From Molossus alvarezi (lineage: Eukaryota; Chordata; Mammalia; Chiroptera; Molossidae), in NCBI GenBank assembly GCA_037176705.1, contig CM073893.1, positions 20,708,074 to 20,772,073 on the forward strand: 64,000 nucleotides of DNA, in the 5' to 3' direction. The notes under the pieces were generated by a model, which was given only the letters and a program-made list of their open reading frames with translations, ran no database searches and was not told the origin of the DNA. Numbering within the stretch: the stretch's first letter is position 1; every line of letters starts with the position of its first letter. Positions 20,850-33,543 of the stretch are shown piece by piece. The translations under genes and the position numbers were made by a program.

Positions 20850-21486
20850 TTTTTTTGCTCCCTTTAGTAATATCTAGCTATCTAGCTATCTAGGCTAACA
20901 TAACTGCCTACCACATACCTATCTGTTTAAACATAATGTGACATTACATAGTATTTTTCTCTTTAGAAAATTGAATAAACTCTGGGAAAATCAGGGCAGT
21001 GAGAATGTGATTCCTCAAATTTAGATCCTCCACCTGTTGGCATCTCAGAATCCCCAGAACCTCGCCAGGTGCCCTGCTCACCACAAAGCAAAGCCTGTTG
21101 GCTGACAGTCCTGCCCACACAGCGGGCTCCCAATCAAGCATCAGCTCCCTCACTTAAAAAACACGCATAGGCTGGAATCATCAAGGAGCCGTCAGCACGA
21201 AAGAGAAAGACCAAGAAGAAAAACCAGAAAACAGACAAAATTCAGAGGCAGGAGAGAACAATAACAACAAACAACAAAACCTCTAATTAATATACTCAGC
21301 GAAAGAAATTCAGAAAGGTAGAGCAACCAAAAAAGAACATGATGCCATGAAACAAAACTCAAAGGACAGAGCTTTCGGAGATGAAAAACTTTGAATTAAA
21401 ATGTCTTAATTGAAAGAGATAAATTGGAAAATAAAGATGTGGAAATCTTTTAGAACAAATGTTTATTTACTTTTTTATTTTAAAAA
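20850..21486. other. Unassigned non-coding DNA
   Basis: A-rich sequence, short frames only. No gene seen. Confidence 0.35.
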
Positions 21487-21489
21487 CTG

Positions 21490-21662
21490 TTTTTTTCTTT
21501 ATTGATTTTAGAGAGAGAGAGAGTTAGAAACATCAATGAGAGAGAACATCGATTGGGGGATTTGGCTCACAAGCTGGGCATGTGCTCTGACCAGAAATCG
21601 AACCAGCAACTTCCTGGTACACGGGATGATGCCCAACCAACTGAGACACACTGGCCAGGGCC
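21490..21662 (-). mobile_element. Ves-type SINE
   Basis: Reverse, body shortened, ending 'GAGACACACTGGCCAGGGCC'. Confidence 0.85.
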
Positions 21663-21924
21663 AGCACAAATGTTTTAAAAGGCAATGTAGGGAACTGAGA
21701 GAAAAGATTAGATAGTTAAACAATCAATCTAGGAACCAACCTCTGACTAATAGTTAAAAAAGGGAAGAACAGAGGAAATGAAGAAGAAATTAGAATTTAA
21801 ACATAACAAGTAATGAAGGAACATCTTCAGAGAAAATGCAGTATTGAGTGTTGAGCCTGTTATATGTAAAAAGACCCATGGTAGGATGTCAGAACACTAA
21901 AGAAAAATAAGAAGATCCAAGAAA

Positions 21925-22129
21925 GCCCTTACTGGTGTGGCTCGGTTGGGTGTTGTCTCCTGCACCAAAAGGTTGCTGTTCGATTCCCGGTCAGGGCACA
22001 TGCCTGGGTGGCAGGCTTGAGGCCCAAGTTGTGGGCTCTATCCCCGCTAGGGGTGTACAGGAGACAGCCAGTTGATGTTTCACTCTCACATTGATGTTTC
22101 TTGCTCTCCTTCTCCTAAAAAAAAAAAAG
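21925..22129 (+). mobile_element. Ves-type SINE with poly(A)
   Basis: Forward copy with box B 'GTTCGATTCCC' and an A12 tail. Confidence 0.85.
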
Positions 22130-22157
22130 AAAAATCCATTTAAAAAATATTAATGTT

Positions 22158-22345
22158 AGTCCCATGTACTAGGTATTCTTTTAGCATTATTCCTCTATTA
22201 AATCATTTTATCCTTACAACAGCCCTGTGAGTAGGTGTTATTATCATCCTATTTGACAGACAAGAGAACTGAGGTCACACAGCCGGTGAAGAGTAATGGA
22301 GCCAGAGTGGAAGGTCAGGCGTCCTACCTCTGGAGCCTGCTCTTT
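22158..22345 (+). mobile_element. MIR
   Basis: 'CCTTACAACAGCCCTGTGAG', 'GACAAGAGAACTGAGGTCAC' and 'AGCCAGAGTGGAAGGTCAGG' follow the MIR core in order. Confidence 0.85.
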
Positions 22346-22351
22346 ATCATG

Positions 22352-22520
22352 CTTTTTAAATTTTTTTTGAGTGAGAGAGAGAAAGAGAAACATTAATTTG
22401 TTGTTTCACTTATTCATGCATTCACGGGTTGCTTGTTGTATGTAGACTGACCAGGGATTGAACCCACAACCTTGGGGTATCAGGACAATGCTCTAATGAA
22501 AGGAGCTACCGGCCAGGGCT
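22352..22520 (-). mobile_element. Diverged Ves-type SINE
   Basis: Reverse copy with altered middle ('TTCACTTATTCATGCATTCA') and head complement 'ACCGGCCAGGGCT'. Confidence 0.75.
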
Positions 22521-22816
22521 GGAGCCTGCACTCTCCCCCGTTCCACACCTGCCTCCCAACGGTTCACCGGCAAGGACAGAGGCGCAGCTTTCTCCAGCAG
22601 TTTCGGGGGCAGAACGAAATGGCTCAGTGCCCAACAGTTCTGAGAAAATTACTTCAGCATGGAACCCTATCCCCAGCCAAATTCTCAATGAAGTATGAGG
22701 GAAAAGAAAAACATTTTCAGACATTTCACATTGACTACACTTATTTACGATATATCCTTTCTTAGGAAGTTGAGAATGTAATCCCTAAAAATGAGGGAGA
22801 ACACACAGAAAAAGAG

Positions 22817-22988
22817 TAAGGTGGCAGGTTCGATTCCTGGTCAGGGCACACACCTCTGTTGTAGAGTTGATCCCGGTGGGGGTGACTGCAGAAGGCAGCT
22901 GATCAGTGTTTCTCACATCAGTATTTCTCTCTCTCTCCTTCCTCTCTCTAAAATTAATGAAAGACATATCCTTGGGTGAGGATTAAAA
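22817..22988 (+). mobile_element. 5'-truncated Ves-type SINE
   Basis: It starts just before box B (GCAGGTTCGATTCCTGG) and ends with 'ATATCCTTGGGTGAGGATT'. Confidence 0.85.
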
Positions 22989-23184
22989 GAAAAAACTTTA
23001 CACAGATTATATCCTGGCAAATTCCTATCGAGGAGGTTCTCCTTGCAGCTGGGCACAGGGACGAGCACGATGCTGGAGGAGGGCAGGGACTTGTGGGAGG
23101 TGAGGGCTCAGGGTGGGGAGACGCTGGAGCAGAAGAGAAGGAGAACGCTCTGGAGACCCAGATGCAAACACAAGGACCATGGGA

Positions 23185-23431
23185 GCCCTGGCCGGTTCGC
23201 TCACCGGTTAGTGCGCTGGCCTGTGGATCGGAGAGTCCCAGGTTCGATTCCCCTAAGGGCACAACCTCGGTTGCGAATTGTCCTCGGCCCTGGTTGGGGT
23301 CATGTGGATGGCAACCACTTGATGTGTCTCTCTCACATCGATGTTTGTCTCTCTTTTTCTTCCTCCCTCTCTCCCTCCTGCTCTGTGTGAAGATAAATGC
23401 AAAAACATCCTCGGGTGAAGATTAAAAAACA
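23185..23431 (+). mobile_element. Ves-type SINE with target-site duplication
   Basis: Forward, full length. 'GGACCATGGGAG' directly precedes the head, and the same 12 bases follow the A-rich tail near 23436, a clear target duplication. Confidence 0.95.
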
Positions 23432-23449
23432 AAGGGACCATGGGAGAGG

Positions 23450-24689
23450 AACTGAGGAAGGGCCTTGTCCAGGCCGAGTCCAGCCTGAGGTCGGATCATG
23501 GCCAGTGGCTGCTTACTGGTGCCTGACTTGGACCCTGTGCCCCACATTGCCCTCAGCCTGCTGGCTGAATTCCCCCATCCAGAGACTGAAGGGCAGGCCC
23601 CGGGGAGGACTCACCTCCCTTTGGAAGGCCTGTTTCCTCCGACACAGGGAAGCATTAATCTTCTACAAGAGCTGCTGGGTACGAGGACAACAGCTAGATT
23701 CGATTTTTAAATATTTTAACCCTCTCAAGACGCTCATCCAGGACACACAGCAGGCCCAACTCCTCAAACCAAATTCAGGGAGACAAAAGTTCGCTCCTCC
23801 CAGAAGCCCACCCAGAGTGCTCTGGGCTGACGTGGTGCCAGTGCAGAGCTTTGGCACGTCAGTGGGAAGCAGGGCAGTGATCCGAGGGGCCACGTCAGGA
23901 TGTGGGGGGATGCTTTTCACTCTATTTCCACCACGCCCAGGCTTCCTGCCACTCTCAATAGAAACATCCTCCTCATTATCATCGGTCACCACCACCATCT
24001 CGCTGCTGTTTTCTGTTCACTGCCAAACCTTTCCAGTCTCACTCTTCTGGCTCCTCTTCCCGTTCCCAGAGCTGTCAGCCCATGTCACTGACTCCAGATC
24101 TCGAGTTCCACACCTTGAACCTCTGTGCTCTGCTGCAGTTCAGAACTGTCAAGTCCAAATGGATTTTGTCGGTGCTTTTCTATATTGAACAAATAAAAAC
24201 CCATTTATCATCATTTCACTTTGGATGATTCTTCTCCTTCACTCCCCCATATACATTACTAACTCTGGTTCTTTCTTTCTTTGCAACGTCTTGATTCTAC
24301 TCTTCATGTCCATTTCCATCTTAGTTCTCAACTTTGTTATTTATCACTTTATTCACGTAACAAGTATTTATGAAATGTGTCTTGTGTGTCAAGCACCGTG
24401 CTAGTTGAAGGGCAAACACTAATCCCAAATTCCAAGTTGGGAGGTGGTCCCAGTTCAGGGGGAAGCAATCCACACATGGCCTTCACACATGGCCGCCTGG
24501 TGTCCCCCTCCCCTGCCTACTCCTGCTCCCTGCTGACCAGCCCGGCCAGGCGGTCTGAGCTTCCACAGCAGCTCCCATCACACAAATTCTCCCCAAAGGC
24601 CTGAGTTCTAACAGTACCACTGCATCGTAATTCTCACATCTCCCTATAACCTGTTACTCTAGCACCATTTGTTAAAACTATGTCATTAA
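23450..24689. other. Unassigned non-coding DNA
   Basis: The 263-codon plus frame starting at 23397 begins inside a SINE tail and shows no domain. Around 24350-24410, 'GTCAAGCACCGTGCTAG' recalls a MIR/L2 relic. No gene is supported. Confidence 0.4.
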
Positions 24690-24691
24690 AA

Positions 24692-24898
24692 ATATTTTTT
24701 AAAGAGATTTTTAGACAGAGGAAGGGTGAGGGAAAGAGAGAAACATCCATGTGAGAGCACATCAGTCGGCTGCCTCCCACATGCCCCCTACTGGGGATGG
24801 AGCCTGCAACCCAGGCATGTGCCCTGACAGAGAATCAAACCAGCAACCCTTTGGTGCACGGGATGACACCCAACAACTGCGCCACACGGGCCAGGGCT
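24692..24898 (-). mobile_element. Ves-type SINE
   Basis: Reverse copy with body 'CATCAGTCGGCTGCCTCCCA' and head 'GCCACACGGGCCAGGGCT'. Confidence 0.85.
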
Positions 24899-25309
24899 CT
24901 AGCGCCATGTTTTTTAAAGAAGGAAGTTTAAAATACCAGCAAGAATTCTCACTTGACCCCTTAGGCATGTTTGCTAAGGAGATTCGAGTAAGACAGTGTA
25001 GGGGCATGCTAATCACCAGTCCTGTAGGTTCCGTAAACTCAGCACGTGGCTTACTTCCTTATTGGTAAGCCTTCAATAAATCATAACACTGTGAAATGAG
25101 TGTTTGAGCAATGGGTCTATAAGCTCCACCACTGCATTTTTATTCCTTACATTAGGGTCCATGGGGGCAGGCTGTTTTTTGCTTAAAGCAGTTTGAGTTT
25201 CTGTCACTTGCAACTCAAAGGGACCACACCAATAAAACAATGAACATTTGCTTATTATTTTACAGATTAGTTATTTTATTTTATTTTATTTTTATTTTGT
25301 TTCATTTTT

Positions 25310-25547
25310 TTTATCCTCACCCGAGGACATTTTTTGTTCAGGTAGAGTGGGAGGGAGAGAGAGGAACAGAGAGAGAGAGAGAGAGAAACATCAATGTGAA
25401 GGGACACATCGAGTGGCTGCCACCCGCACAACCAACCAGGGCCGGGGACAAACTGCAACCGAGGTACGTGCCCTTAGCGGGAACCGAACCCAGGTCTCTC
25501 TGAACCGCAGGCTGACGCTCCAACCACTGAGCCAAACCAGCCAGGGC
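25310..25547 (-). mobile_element. Ves-type SINE
   Basis: Reverse, complete, flanked on the left by a TTTTA-rich run (25265-25305). Body (GA)n at 25371-25386. Confidence 0.92.
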
Positions 25548-25915
25548 ACAGGCTTTTTGAATGTAGTTTTTTTTCTGTAGTTTGTGTCTATATAAGCAAA
25601 GAACAAAGGAGGCTCGAGGCTGCAATTTGGGGAGACTATCCCCCGTAGCTCACCGTGAATAAGTGCTCCTTTACAATTCGGCTGTGCGTCTCTGGCTCTC
25701 TTGCTGACATGTTACAACAATCGAATCAGGAAAACTGACAGGAGGTGGAGGGGAGCCAGGGCTGGATATGCGGGGTGGACTGACTGGCTTGTGCACTCTG
25801 GTGGCCCCAGGGTGGGTGGGCTGGGGGCAGGGAGATCTGATCTTGGGGCACTTGAACCCACAGGGCTCTAAACCAGTAAGCAAGAGCTTTAGGGTCAGTC
25901 AATATTTACCTTTTG
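25548..25915. other. Unassigned non-coding DNA
   Basis: 'TCTATATAAGCAAAGAACAA' followed downstream by 'GTAGCTCACCGTGAATAAG' could be part of an LTR in the plus orientation. The evidence is thin. Confidence 0.3.
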
Positions 25916-26070
25916 TTTAAAAAAAAATTTTTTTTTAATGATTTTAGGGAAAGAAGGGAGAGGGAGAGATAGAAACACCGATGAGAGAGATATTCGATTG
26001 GCTGCCTCCTGCATGCGCCCCCCTGGGGATAGGGCCCACAACCTGGGCTTGTGCCCTGACCAGGGTTAAG
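25916..26070 (-). mobile_element. Truncated Ves-type SINE
   Basis: Reverse copy lacking the head beyond 'GTGCCCTGACCAGGGTTAAG'. Confidence 0.8.
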
Positions 26071-26689
26071 CAACCATTTTTTTTTTTTTTAAAGCACTTT
26101 TCAGTTGGGCCCAATTGGTTGATTTCCTCATGAAAAAATGGAGTATTGTCGATCAAGGCTAGGGCATCCCATGTGCTAGAAAAGACAAGCGAAGAAGCCA
26201 GGAAGTTCGGACGGGGGCTCACATTCTCCATCATGTCCAATACCTACTTTTGCCAGACTCTTTAGATTGTTGCTATCACCAGTAATCTGAGATGGAGAAA
26301 CTTGTGACTTCGGGGAAGTGGCTGGAGAGGGGCTGGTCAGCAGAAAAGGGTATCAGTACTTGCTGAAGGGTTGGTGGAGATGATCTTTAATGTCCTGGTG
26401 TTAAGATTCTGTAATTCTATACCGAGTACCTGGCCAGGCTTGTCCGTCAGTCTTGCCCGTCTCGAGACTAGAAAGGAGTTTCCTTCATTATTCCCACTCA
26501 GGGCTGCTACACAGGGCACAGGCGGAGGCAATGCAGGCGGAGAGTGCACGTCGACATCCCGCTGTGGACAGGATGGCAGGCGCTACACAGGCACGTGTTC
26601 CAGAAAAAACATTCACTGCTTGACTTTAACGCCCCTGCCCACTGCTGCGGGCCCACCTGCATCACACACTCTTGCATGCACCCCAAAAA

Positions 26690-26785
26690 CTTAGTCTATT
26701 ACCAATTTTCTTTTCTTCCCACCCCCAACCCCTTCCCTCTGAGGTTTGTCAGTCTGTTCCCTACTTCCATGTGTCACCCAATCTT
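26690..26785 (-). mobile_element. L1 3'-end fragment
   Basis: 'CTCTGAGGTTTGTCAGTCTG' and 'CCCTACTTCCATGTGTC' match the family at 842-1125. Confidence 0.55.
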
Positions 26786-28530
26786 TATTTAGCTCCGTCC
26801 TATTCAAGGTCCTAGGTTATAAGAAGAAATCTGTTCAAGTTGGCGCAGAGTCAGGAAGGACAGCCCTCCCAGGACTGGCCCTTCTTCCTGCCGTCTAGGG
26901 CTGCTGGGTCTGTCACTGGCTTGCCTCTGTGCGCCCGCTTCATTCTGTTCTCTGCAGCTTGGCTCCCCTGGCTCCACAAGGTTTGGGTTCCCCCATAACG
27001 TTAGCGTGCACTTTGTTTTGTCTTGACACGGTGCCAGCTCTGGCCTCACTTTTATAAAACTTTCCAGCTCAGCTCCCCACAGCTGGCTGACTCTAATTCC
27101 GGATCACATCTCCGGTTTCCCGGACGAATCAGAGTGTTGCTCGTCCCACGTCAGGTGTCCGACCCTAATCTGACCAGTGAAGAGAAGCATGTGTGGCCAC
27201 AGAGACCCTCCAGTGGCGGCTGTAGCTACAGAGGCAGGAGTGGTTCCTGGGAACGGTCTATGTCTAGTGAGCACTGGAGAAAGTGACCACAGTGCCCTCC
27301 AGTTACTGAGAAATGCACCTCTGGGAATTCACGGCTTGTTAACCATCCAGTCATCGTCCCCTTTTATTTCTCTCTACTTAAGAGTCTCTGACTACAGACC
27401 CACAACTAAAGAAGCAGGAAGAGTGCTGGGGAAAAGGTTCACCAATGAATTTCAGGGAAATGGTGAAAACTGAGGAGAAGTTCCTCCAGTGATCCCACGT
27501 AGAGTTAAAGAACAGAGAACACCAATGTGCGCTTATATCAAAGTTTACCATATAAAGGGCATCTTTTGGGTGCATAATAAGATGAAAGAGCCGAAACTGC
27601 AGTAAAAGCAACAGTAATCTACCATTACACACATAGTCTTAGCAACAACCTAAAAGTACTTGGTTCCCAGCTCTAATGAGGTTGAGGTGATGCGCTAACT
27701 TGCGCATCGCTAATGTGCAGTGACGGGCGCTTTCAGCCTCTCGGAGAACTTGACAGTGATTTCTGTCCCAATTCTACAGGCACAAAGGCACAGAAACGGT
27801 AAACTGTCCACACTGCACCAAGGGGCGGCCATGTGCAGCCCTCCCAGCCGTGCCCCCGCCACCAGGGTGCTCAGCCCGTCCGGTTGTCAGGACTATATGG
27901 GGGGCTGTGGAACGCAGACTGCTAGGCACCACCTGCCGGAACGGAAACGTATCCCTTGGGGTCTTTTTAAAAGCTCCAGTTAATTCTGATGATCAGCCAG
28001 GTCTGGAAACAAGTTTGCACTCATGAAACTTTTCAACCAGAAAACTAATCAAGGGTAGATGTGTTTTCCTGCCATGAACAACCTGTAGGAAAGTTTTGGG
28101 CTTGTCTGGAAAAGCCCAGTGGTACCTTTCTTTTACAAACCACACCCCGTAGCCTACGCTGAAAACTCAGAATGGATTCTCGCTGACAGCATGACCTGGA
28201 CACCTCATGAGGGGTCCCTGTCCTTATCTGGAGCCCAGGGGGACTGGGAGGGAGCAGGGAAAAGGGTTTGGAAAGTGACCGCGCACCTACCACACAGTGT
28301 GTGTTTAATAAGTGTTTATTGTTGTCTCTCTTTCCAGAGCTATTGGCAATGAATGATAAAGTAGCTTGCATTTCACATCTTTTCTTCTGGCTATTTCACA
28401 GGAAATGGCCAAAAGCCATTAACAGGGATGAAAAACTCAGGACCTAGGAAATTCAATATTGGCTAATGGCAATTGTTTTTATCAAATAGACCAAATAGTA
28501 ACTCCAGTTTGGGATAAATCAAAGGTAAAT
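26786..28530. other. Unassigned non-coding DNA
   Basis: Both strands have only short frames without splice support or family resemblance. No repeats recognised with confidence. Confidence 0.4.
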
Positions 28531-28760
28531 TGCCCACCTGGTGTGGCTCAGTGGTTGAGCATCAACCCACGCACCAAGAGGTCGCCAGTTTGATTCCCTG
28601 TCCCGGCACATGCCCAGGTTGTGGGCCCGATCCCCAGCGGGGGGCACACAGGAGGCGGCCAATCGATGTTCTCTGTCATCAATGTTTGTCTCTCTCCTTT
28701 CCCCTTCCTCTCTCTAAAATCAATAAAGAAAAAAACTAAAATAAATAAATAAAATGCAAG
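28531..28760 (+). mobile_element. Ves-type SINE
   Basis: Forward, 'GTGTGGCTCAGTGGTTGAGC' subtype. Ends 'AAAATCAATAAAGAAAAAAA'. Confidence 0.9.
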
Positions 28761-30290
28761 TTAAAAAAAAAAGTTACTTAAAATAATCCTGTTTTTCTCT
28801 TGTCTTTTCCTAGTCGATTACTTGGTACCCATTTGCAACTGCGTGCTCCTTCAGACATCCACATGCAGAGGGATTTTCATTTCAATACACTAAGCTTGCA
28901 GGCTCAGATCTGGACTTTCAGATGAATCTTTGTGTAGGTGGATAACAAAATGTGATTCCAGAGCTGACTATTTGACATTACAGTTTCACCTGCCAATGCT
29001 GTCTGAAGGTGATTAAGAGTTTTACTTTCTAAGAGGATATAAAGCTTGGTGAGTAATCAGGACTCGCTGCTTCCAGAAGCTGCAGCTGGGCAGGTCCACC
29101 TGCCTGCGTCCACTGCGAGGCCGGTCCACTTGCTGCCCTCGGGTCCTGGGCTCCGTGTGGAGAAAAGGCAGGCGACCTGAGGGCGAGTGCTGTGCGGCCA
29201 GCAACCCCGCAAACACTGCTGCTCCCGCCCAGGGACTGGGGTTCTAGCTGCAGCTCCCCACAGCTCAGGGCCAAGAGCTCACCTTGGTTTTCTCCGCTTT
29301 GAAAACAGCAGACCTCTTACCTCTCTACTCCGGTAGGAAATAATTCCTCAAACATTTAGCAAATCAAAGAAATGATATTCATTTCTCAAATTCATTGTGG
29401 GGGTATGGGTCACTCCCTTTGGTTTTGGGGACCCTCTCCCAGTGGATGTAATTCAAGACCTCCATCTCGATACACACCAGGCACTTTCTGCCCTTTTGGA
29501 GATGGAATCTACCTGCTAATCCTATTTTCTCAAGGTGACAGAGCAGGTCCTAACACTGCCACCAGGCCCCGACCGGCTCCTGGGCCGGTTCCCTGACGAG
29601 ATGCAGGTGTGCAATCTGCAGACGCCTAGGCAGTGCGTTAGTGCAGGCTGAGGACCCGCTCACTCGTCCCCTAGCTCGCCCACCCAGCACCTACTGCAGC
29701 AAGGTGGAATGCAGTAACTGCCTGATAAAGAGCCGTCTGTCCTCTTAGCTTCCATTTTCTCTGGGGAAAGCTTCTTCCTTGATGGCAGGACTAAGGTGTT
29801 CCAACCCTCACGCTCACGGGGTAGAAATGGAGCACAATGCATCGTTGGAAGTGAAAAGGCATATTGCAAGGAGGGGAATAATCGGATTATTGGCATCATT
29901 TTGAACTCGTGTGTACAGCTGAAAGAGGTTAGCCCTGCCTAGTTCCTCATCTATTGCACTTAGGCCCATGGTAAAATGACCCGACTTCCAAGTTCCTCCA
30001 GCAGACCGAGTGTCCAGCCACATTCCTTCACTCCGGGGCTGTATCTGTAAGCATGGGGAAGGTGTGTGGGACTTTCGCTCCAACCACCGTGGGAAGGAAG
30101 GCTGTTCCCCAATGCTCTGGCATTTGTTTCTTCTGTACTTCTTGCTTCTTGACTCTTAGTCAACCTCTAGACCCTTTCAAAACCCACTTCAGATACCAAC
30201 TCCTCTAAGAAGGCTTTCCTAATTCCCCAAGATGTGATTAATCATTTCATTCTCTGTGCTAGTTCCATATTTTACATATTTTGTATATGT
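28761..30290. other. Unassigned non-coding DNA with an L2-like patch
   Basis: 'CTCCTCTAAGAAGGCTTTCC' near 30200-30220 resembles the end of L2. The rest is unassigned. Confidence 0.4.
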
Positions 30291-30387
30291 TAAAGTTAAT
30301 ACTGATAAAGTAGTTTCTAAGTGTCATGGTGTTCTAAGCACTTCACATATATTGATATTTAATTTTCATCACAATTCGGAGATACTC

Positions 30388-30545
30388 TTTTTTTTTTTTT
30401 TTTAGGAATAGTTTATTGATTTTGAGAGAGAAAAGAAGGGAGAGAGAATTGAGTGTGCAACCCAGGCATGTGCCCTTGACCAGGAATCAAACCGGCAACC
30501 TCCTGGCGGATGACACCCAACCAACTGAGCCACATTGGCCTGGGT
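30388..30545 (-). mobile_element. Ves-type SINE, short
   Basis: Reverse; poly-T start, body mostly deleted; ends 'GCCACATTGGCCTGGGT'. Confidence 0.85.
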
Positions 30546-30558
30546 GAGATAGATATTC

Positions 30559-30641
30559 TTTTTTTGGGGGGGGGAAGTGCCCCTAGTGGGAACTGAACCC
30601 GGGAATCTCTGCTCCAACTGCTGAGTCAAACCGACCAGGGC
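30559..30641 (-). mobile_element. Truncated Ves-type SINE
   Basis: Only the head half remains ('GTGGGAACTGAACCCGGGAA' to 'CCGACCAGGGC'). Confidence 0.8.
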
Positions 30642-30671
30642 AAGAGATAGATATTCTTTTTGTCTTGTTTT

Positions 30672-30936
30672 GTTTTGTTTTATCCTCACCTGAGGACATT
30701 TTTTCATTTTTTGTTCAGATAGACTGGGAGGGAGAGAGACGAAGAGAGAGAAAGAGAGACAGAGAGAGAGATAAACATCAACATCAAAGGGACACATTGA
30801 GTGGCTGCCACCTGCACGACCCAACCAGGGCCGGGGACAAACTGCAACCGAGGTACATGCCCTTGGGGGAACCGAACCCAAGTCTCTCTGGACCGCAGGT
30901 CAACGCTCTAACCGCTGAGCCAAACAGGCCAGGGCG
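30672..30936 (-). mobile_element. Ves-type SINE
   Basis: Reverse, complete. 'ATCCTCACCTGAGGACATTT' to 'GCCAAACAGGCCAGGGC'. Confidence 0.92.
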
Positions 30937-31030
30937 AGATAGATATTCTTAATATTCCTATTTTACAGATGAGGAAACTAAGGCACATGTGGTAAACAAC
31001 TTGCTCTAAGTCACAGGCTTTCAATCCAGA

Positions 31031-31685
31031 TAGATCTTAAAACATTCTGCCATGTATTTCTATTTCTGCACTTAATACACTATGCTGCGATTTATTTGTT
31101 TCAAAGTCCTCTTCCATACTGTGAGTTTCTGAAAGCAAAGACCATTTTATTTGTTCAGCTCTATATTTCCCTACTTGGCAGTTCCCAGCTAATGGACTTC
31201 CTGTGTGCTCACTAAGCCATGTCAGAGACCCTCAATTGTGACCAGTCAAGTCAGCAACTTTCTCATGAGCCTGGGACCGAACATTCACTGGGTGGTCTAG
31301 GATGTCAGTAAATGAAGTACATTGGCCATTTGCAATAATTTCTGGGAAACAGCTCATCTGAATCTAGAGCAAAAAAAAAAAAAAAAAGGAACATCATTCC
31401 ACAAGTAAGAAACTCCAGAACTTGGACAAGAATTAGAAACCAAATCTAAATTAAAACAACGAATGTAGAATCCAGAATCACCTCTTTGATTCAGGAATAA
31501 TGTTAGAGATTCTGCTACCCATTAGTTAGTGAGGAGAAGTCAAATGTGAAAGAGACATGTAAATTATATCTCAACGATGATAATTAAAACAACAAACCCA
31601 AACATGAGAGATTCCGGACAGGTAAATCACAGCTGTGGAAAATCAGCAGCTGGAGCTCAAGACCTACATACACACAGGTGATGAG
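31031..31685. other. Unassigned non-coding DNA
   Basis: Contains an A18 run near 31373. No gene seen. Confidence 0.35.
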
Positions 31686-31890
31686 GAGCCTGTACTCCAG
31701 AGTGCTGTTCTGGGATCTGAATCTGGCTCCAACCCTGACTACTATATGACCTTGGTTCTTGAACCTCTTGGGACCCGAACCTCTCTAAAACAAGGGTAAT
31801 AAGAGAACCCATGTCGGAGGGTTGCTGTAAGGGTTAAATGAGTTACATGAGTCAAATGCTTAGCACAGTGCCTGCACACAGTAAGGGTCC
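31686..31890 (-). mobile_element. MIR (reverse)
   Basis: 'GATCTGAATCTGGCTCCAAC', 'ATGACCTTGG', 'GTTGCTGTAAGGGTTAAATG' and 'CTTAGCACAGTGCCTGCACA' follow the MIR complement in order. Confidence 0.85.
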
Positions 31891-32828
31891 AGAAAACACA
31901 AGCTATTATTCTTACTGCTTACTTAGTAAAGTAGGCAAAGAACTGGTAGCATATAAGGCACATTACCACAAATGCCCATCACATTTATCCTTGCTGCCTG
32001 GCACACAGCGGGTATTTTAATGGATGTTCACTGGATGAATGAATGGCCAAAGTGGTTCACAGGCTTTTGTTCAAGGAGAGAAACTAGAATGTCAATCGGA
32101 AGTAAGGCTTATGTGTCATGAGGACTACCCTTTAATTTAGTCAACTCTTTAATTTAGCATTCTATTAATGAGATCAATGTTTTATAGACAACCACTGTAT
32201 TTATTTATAATGATTCTTGGGTACTGTAAAAATCCTTTTGGTTTTATAAATGATCAATAATTATATTCAAGGAAGTTTTAAAATTAAGTATATATTACTG
32301 CATTCAAGAGCTTTAAAAATTGGAAATCCATAGAGAGTCTACATGGCAACAATGAATGAAATGGAGTATTGTGAATGACTGCAACACCGAGCTGACTTCA
32401 TCCCCACGGCACTGTAACAGTCTGCCTTCTGTATTGCCCACCGGTCTGCAAGCGTCTCATGCCTAGTGCTTCTGTATCCAGTGCCTGGACTATGTTCATG
32501 GCCAATAAATATTTGCCAAAGAAACAGCCATCATGTTCCATAATCCCAGATCAAAGTTTTTAGTCCAGCAACATATACTTTTGGTGTACTTCCATTTCCA
32601 CAAAACAATAAAAAACTTGTATCTTCTTAAGACCTTATAAACACAAATTTCAACATTTAAAAATATGGTATACTTTAAGGAAATAATTCTTTAAAACCCT
32701 AAAATTTAAGGCTAAGTGACTTTACAGAATCGACTTTAAACTGTAAGCTAAAGCATCTAAAAAGTCCTTCTTAATTTAAACAATTTCTAACAAAATCAGA
32801 TAAAAGCTGTTAATTTTTTGTTGTTGCT
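31891..32828. other. Unassigned non-coding DNA
   Basis: AT-rich. No gene or clear repeat. Confidence 0.35.
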
Positions 32829-33099
32829 AATCCTCACCCAAGGATATTTTCCCACTGGTTTTCAGATAGAGTGGAAGGGAGGAGGGATGAGAAAAGAAGG
32901 GTGGGAGGGAGAAAGGTAGACAGAGAAAGAAACATCAGTGTGAGAGGGACACATCAATTATTGGTTGCCTCCCACATGACTCCGACCAGGGCCAGGGATC
33001 AAACTTGCAACCAGGTAAGTGCCCTGACCGGGAATTGAACCAGGGACTCTTGAGTCCAAGGGCCGATATTCCAACTGCTGAGCCAAATTGACCAGGGCT
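32829..33099 (-). mobile_element. Ves-type SINE
   Basis: Reverse, complete, from 'ATCCTCACCCAAGGATATTT' to 'GCCAAATTGACCAGGGC'. Confidence 0.9.
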
Positions 33100-33127
33100 G
33101 TTAATTTAAAAAAAAAAAAAAAGTTTG

Positions 33128-33261
33128 ATTTTTTTTAGAGAAACATTGATGTGGGAACATAACATGGACTGGCCTACCAGGGATCAAGCCCGCAACCTAG
33201 GCATGTGCCCTGACCAGGAATCAAACCAGCAACCAACTAACTGAGCCGCACTGGCCAGGGC
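33128..33261 (-). mobile_element. Ves-type SINE, short
   Basis: Reverse, with much of the GA body missing. Ends 'GCCGCACTGGCCAGGGC'. Confidence 0.85.
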
Positions 33262-33324
33262 AAAAGGCTGTTAATATTTTAATTTTATTATTATTTTAAA
33301 GTAGGTTTTTATTGATTTTATTTT

Positions 33325-33543
33325 TTTTAATCCTCACCTGAGGATATTTTTCTATTTCTTTTCAGATAGTGTGGGAGAGAGGGAGAGAGAGAAACATCAA
33401 TGTGAGGGAGACACATCAACCAGGTGTCTCCTGCATGACTCCGACCATGGCCGGGGACAAACCGCAAGTGAGGTACGTGCCCTTAGCAGGAACCAAACCC
33501 GGGACTCCCTGGTCGACAGACCAACTCTCTAACCGCTGAGCCG
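33325..33543 (-). mobile_element. Ves-type SINE, head truncated
   Basis: Reverse, from 'AATCCTCACCTGAGGATATT' to 'AACCGCTGAGCCGG'. The last part of the head is missing. Confidence 0.88.

Larger units (their letters stand above)
30295..31030 (+). mobile_element. MIR split by three SINE insertions
   Basis: The MIR left half (30300-30387, 'GTTCTAAGCACTTCACATAT') and right half (30940-31030, 'TTTTACAGATGAGGAAACTA', 'GTCACAGGCTTT') are separated by three minus-strand SINEs. 'GATAGATATTCTT' is repeated at 30547, 30646 and 30937, marking target duplications of successive insertions. Confidence 0.85.

Noticed and set aside
23397..24188. 263-codon plus-strand frame
   Set aside because: It starts within a SINE tail and shows no recognisable domain.
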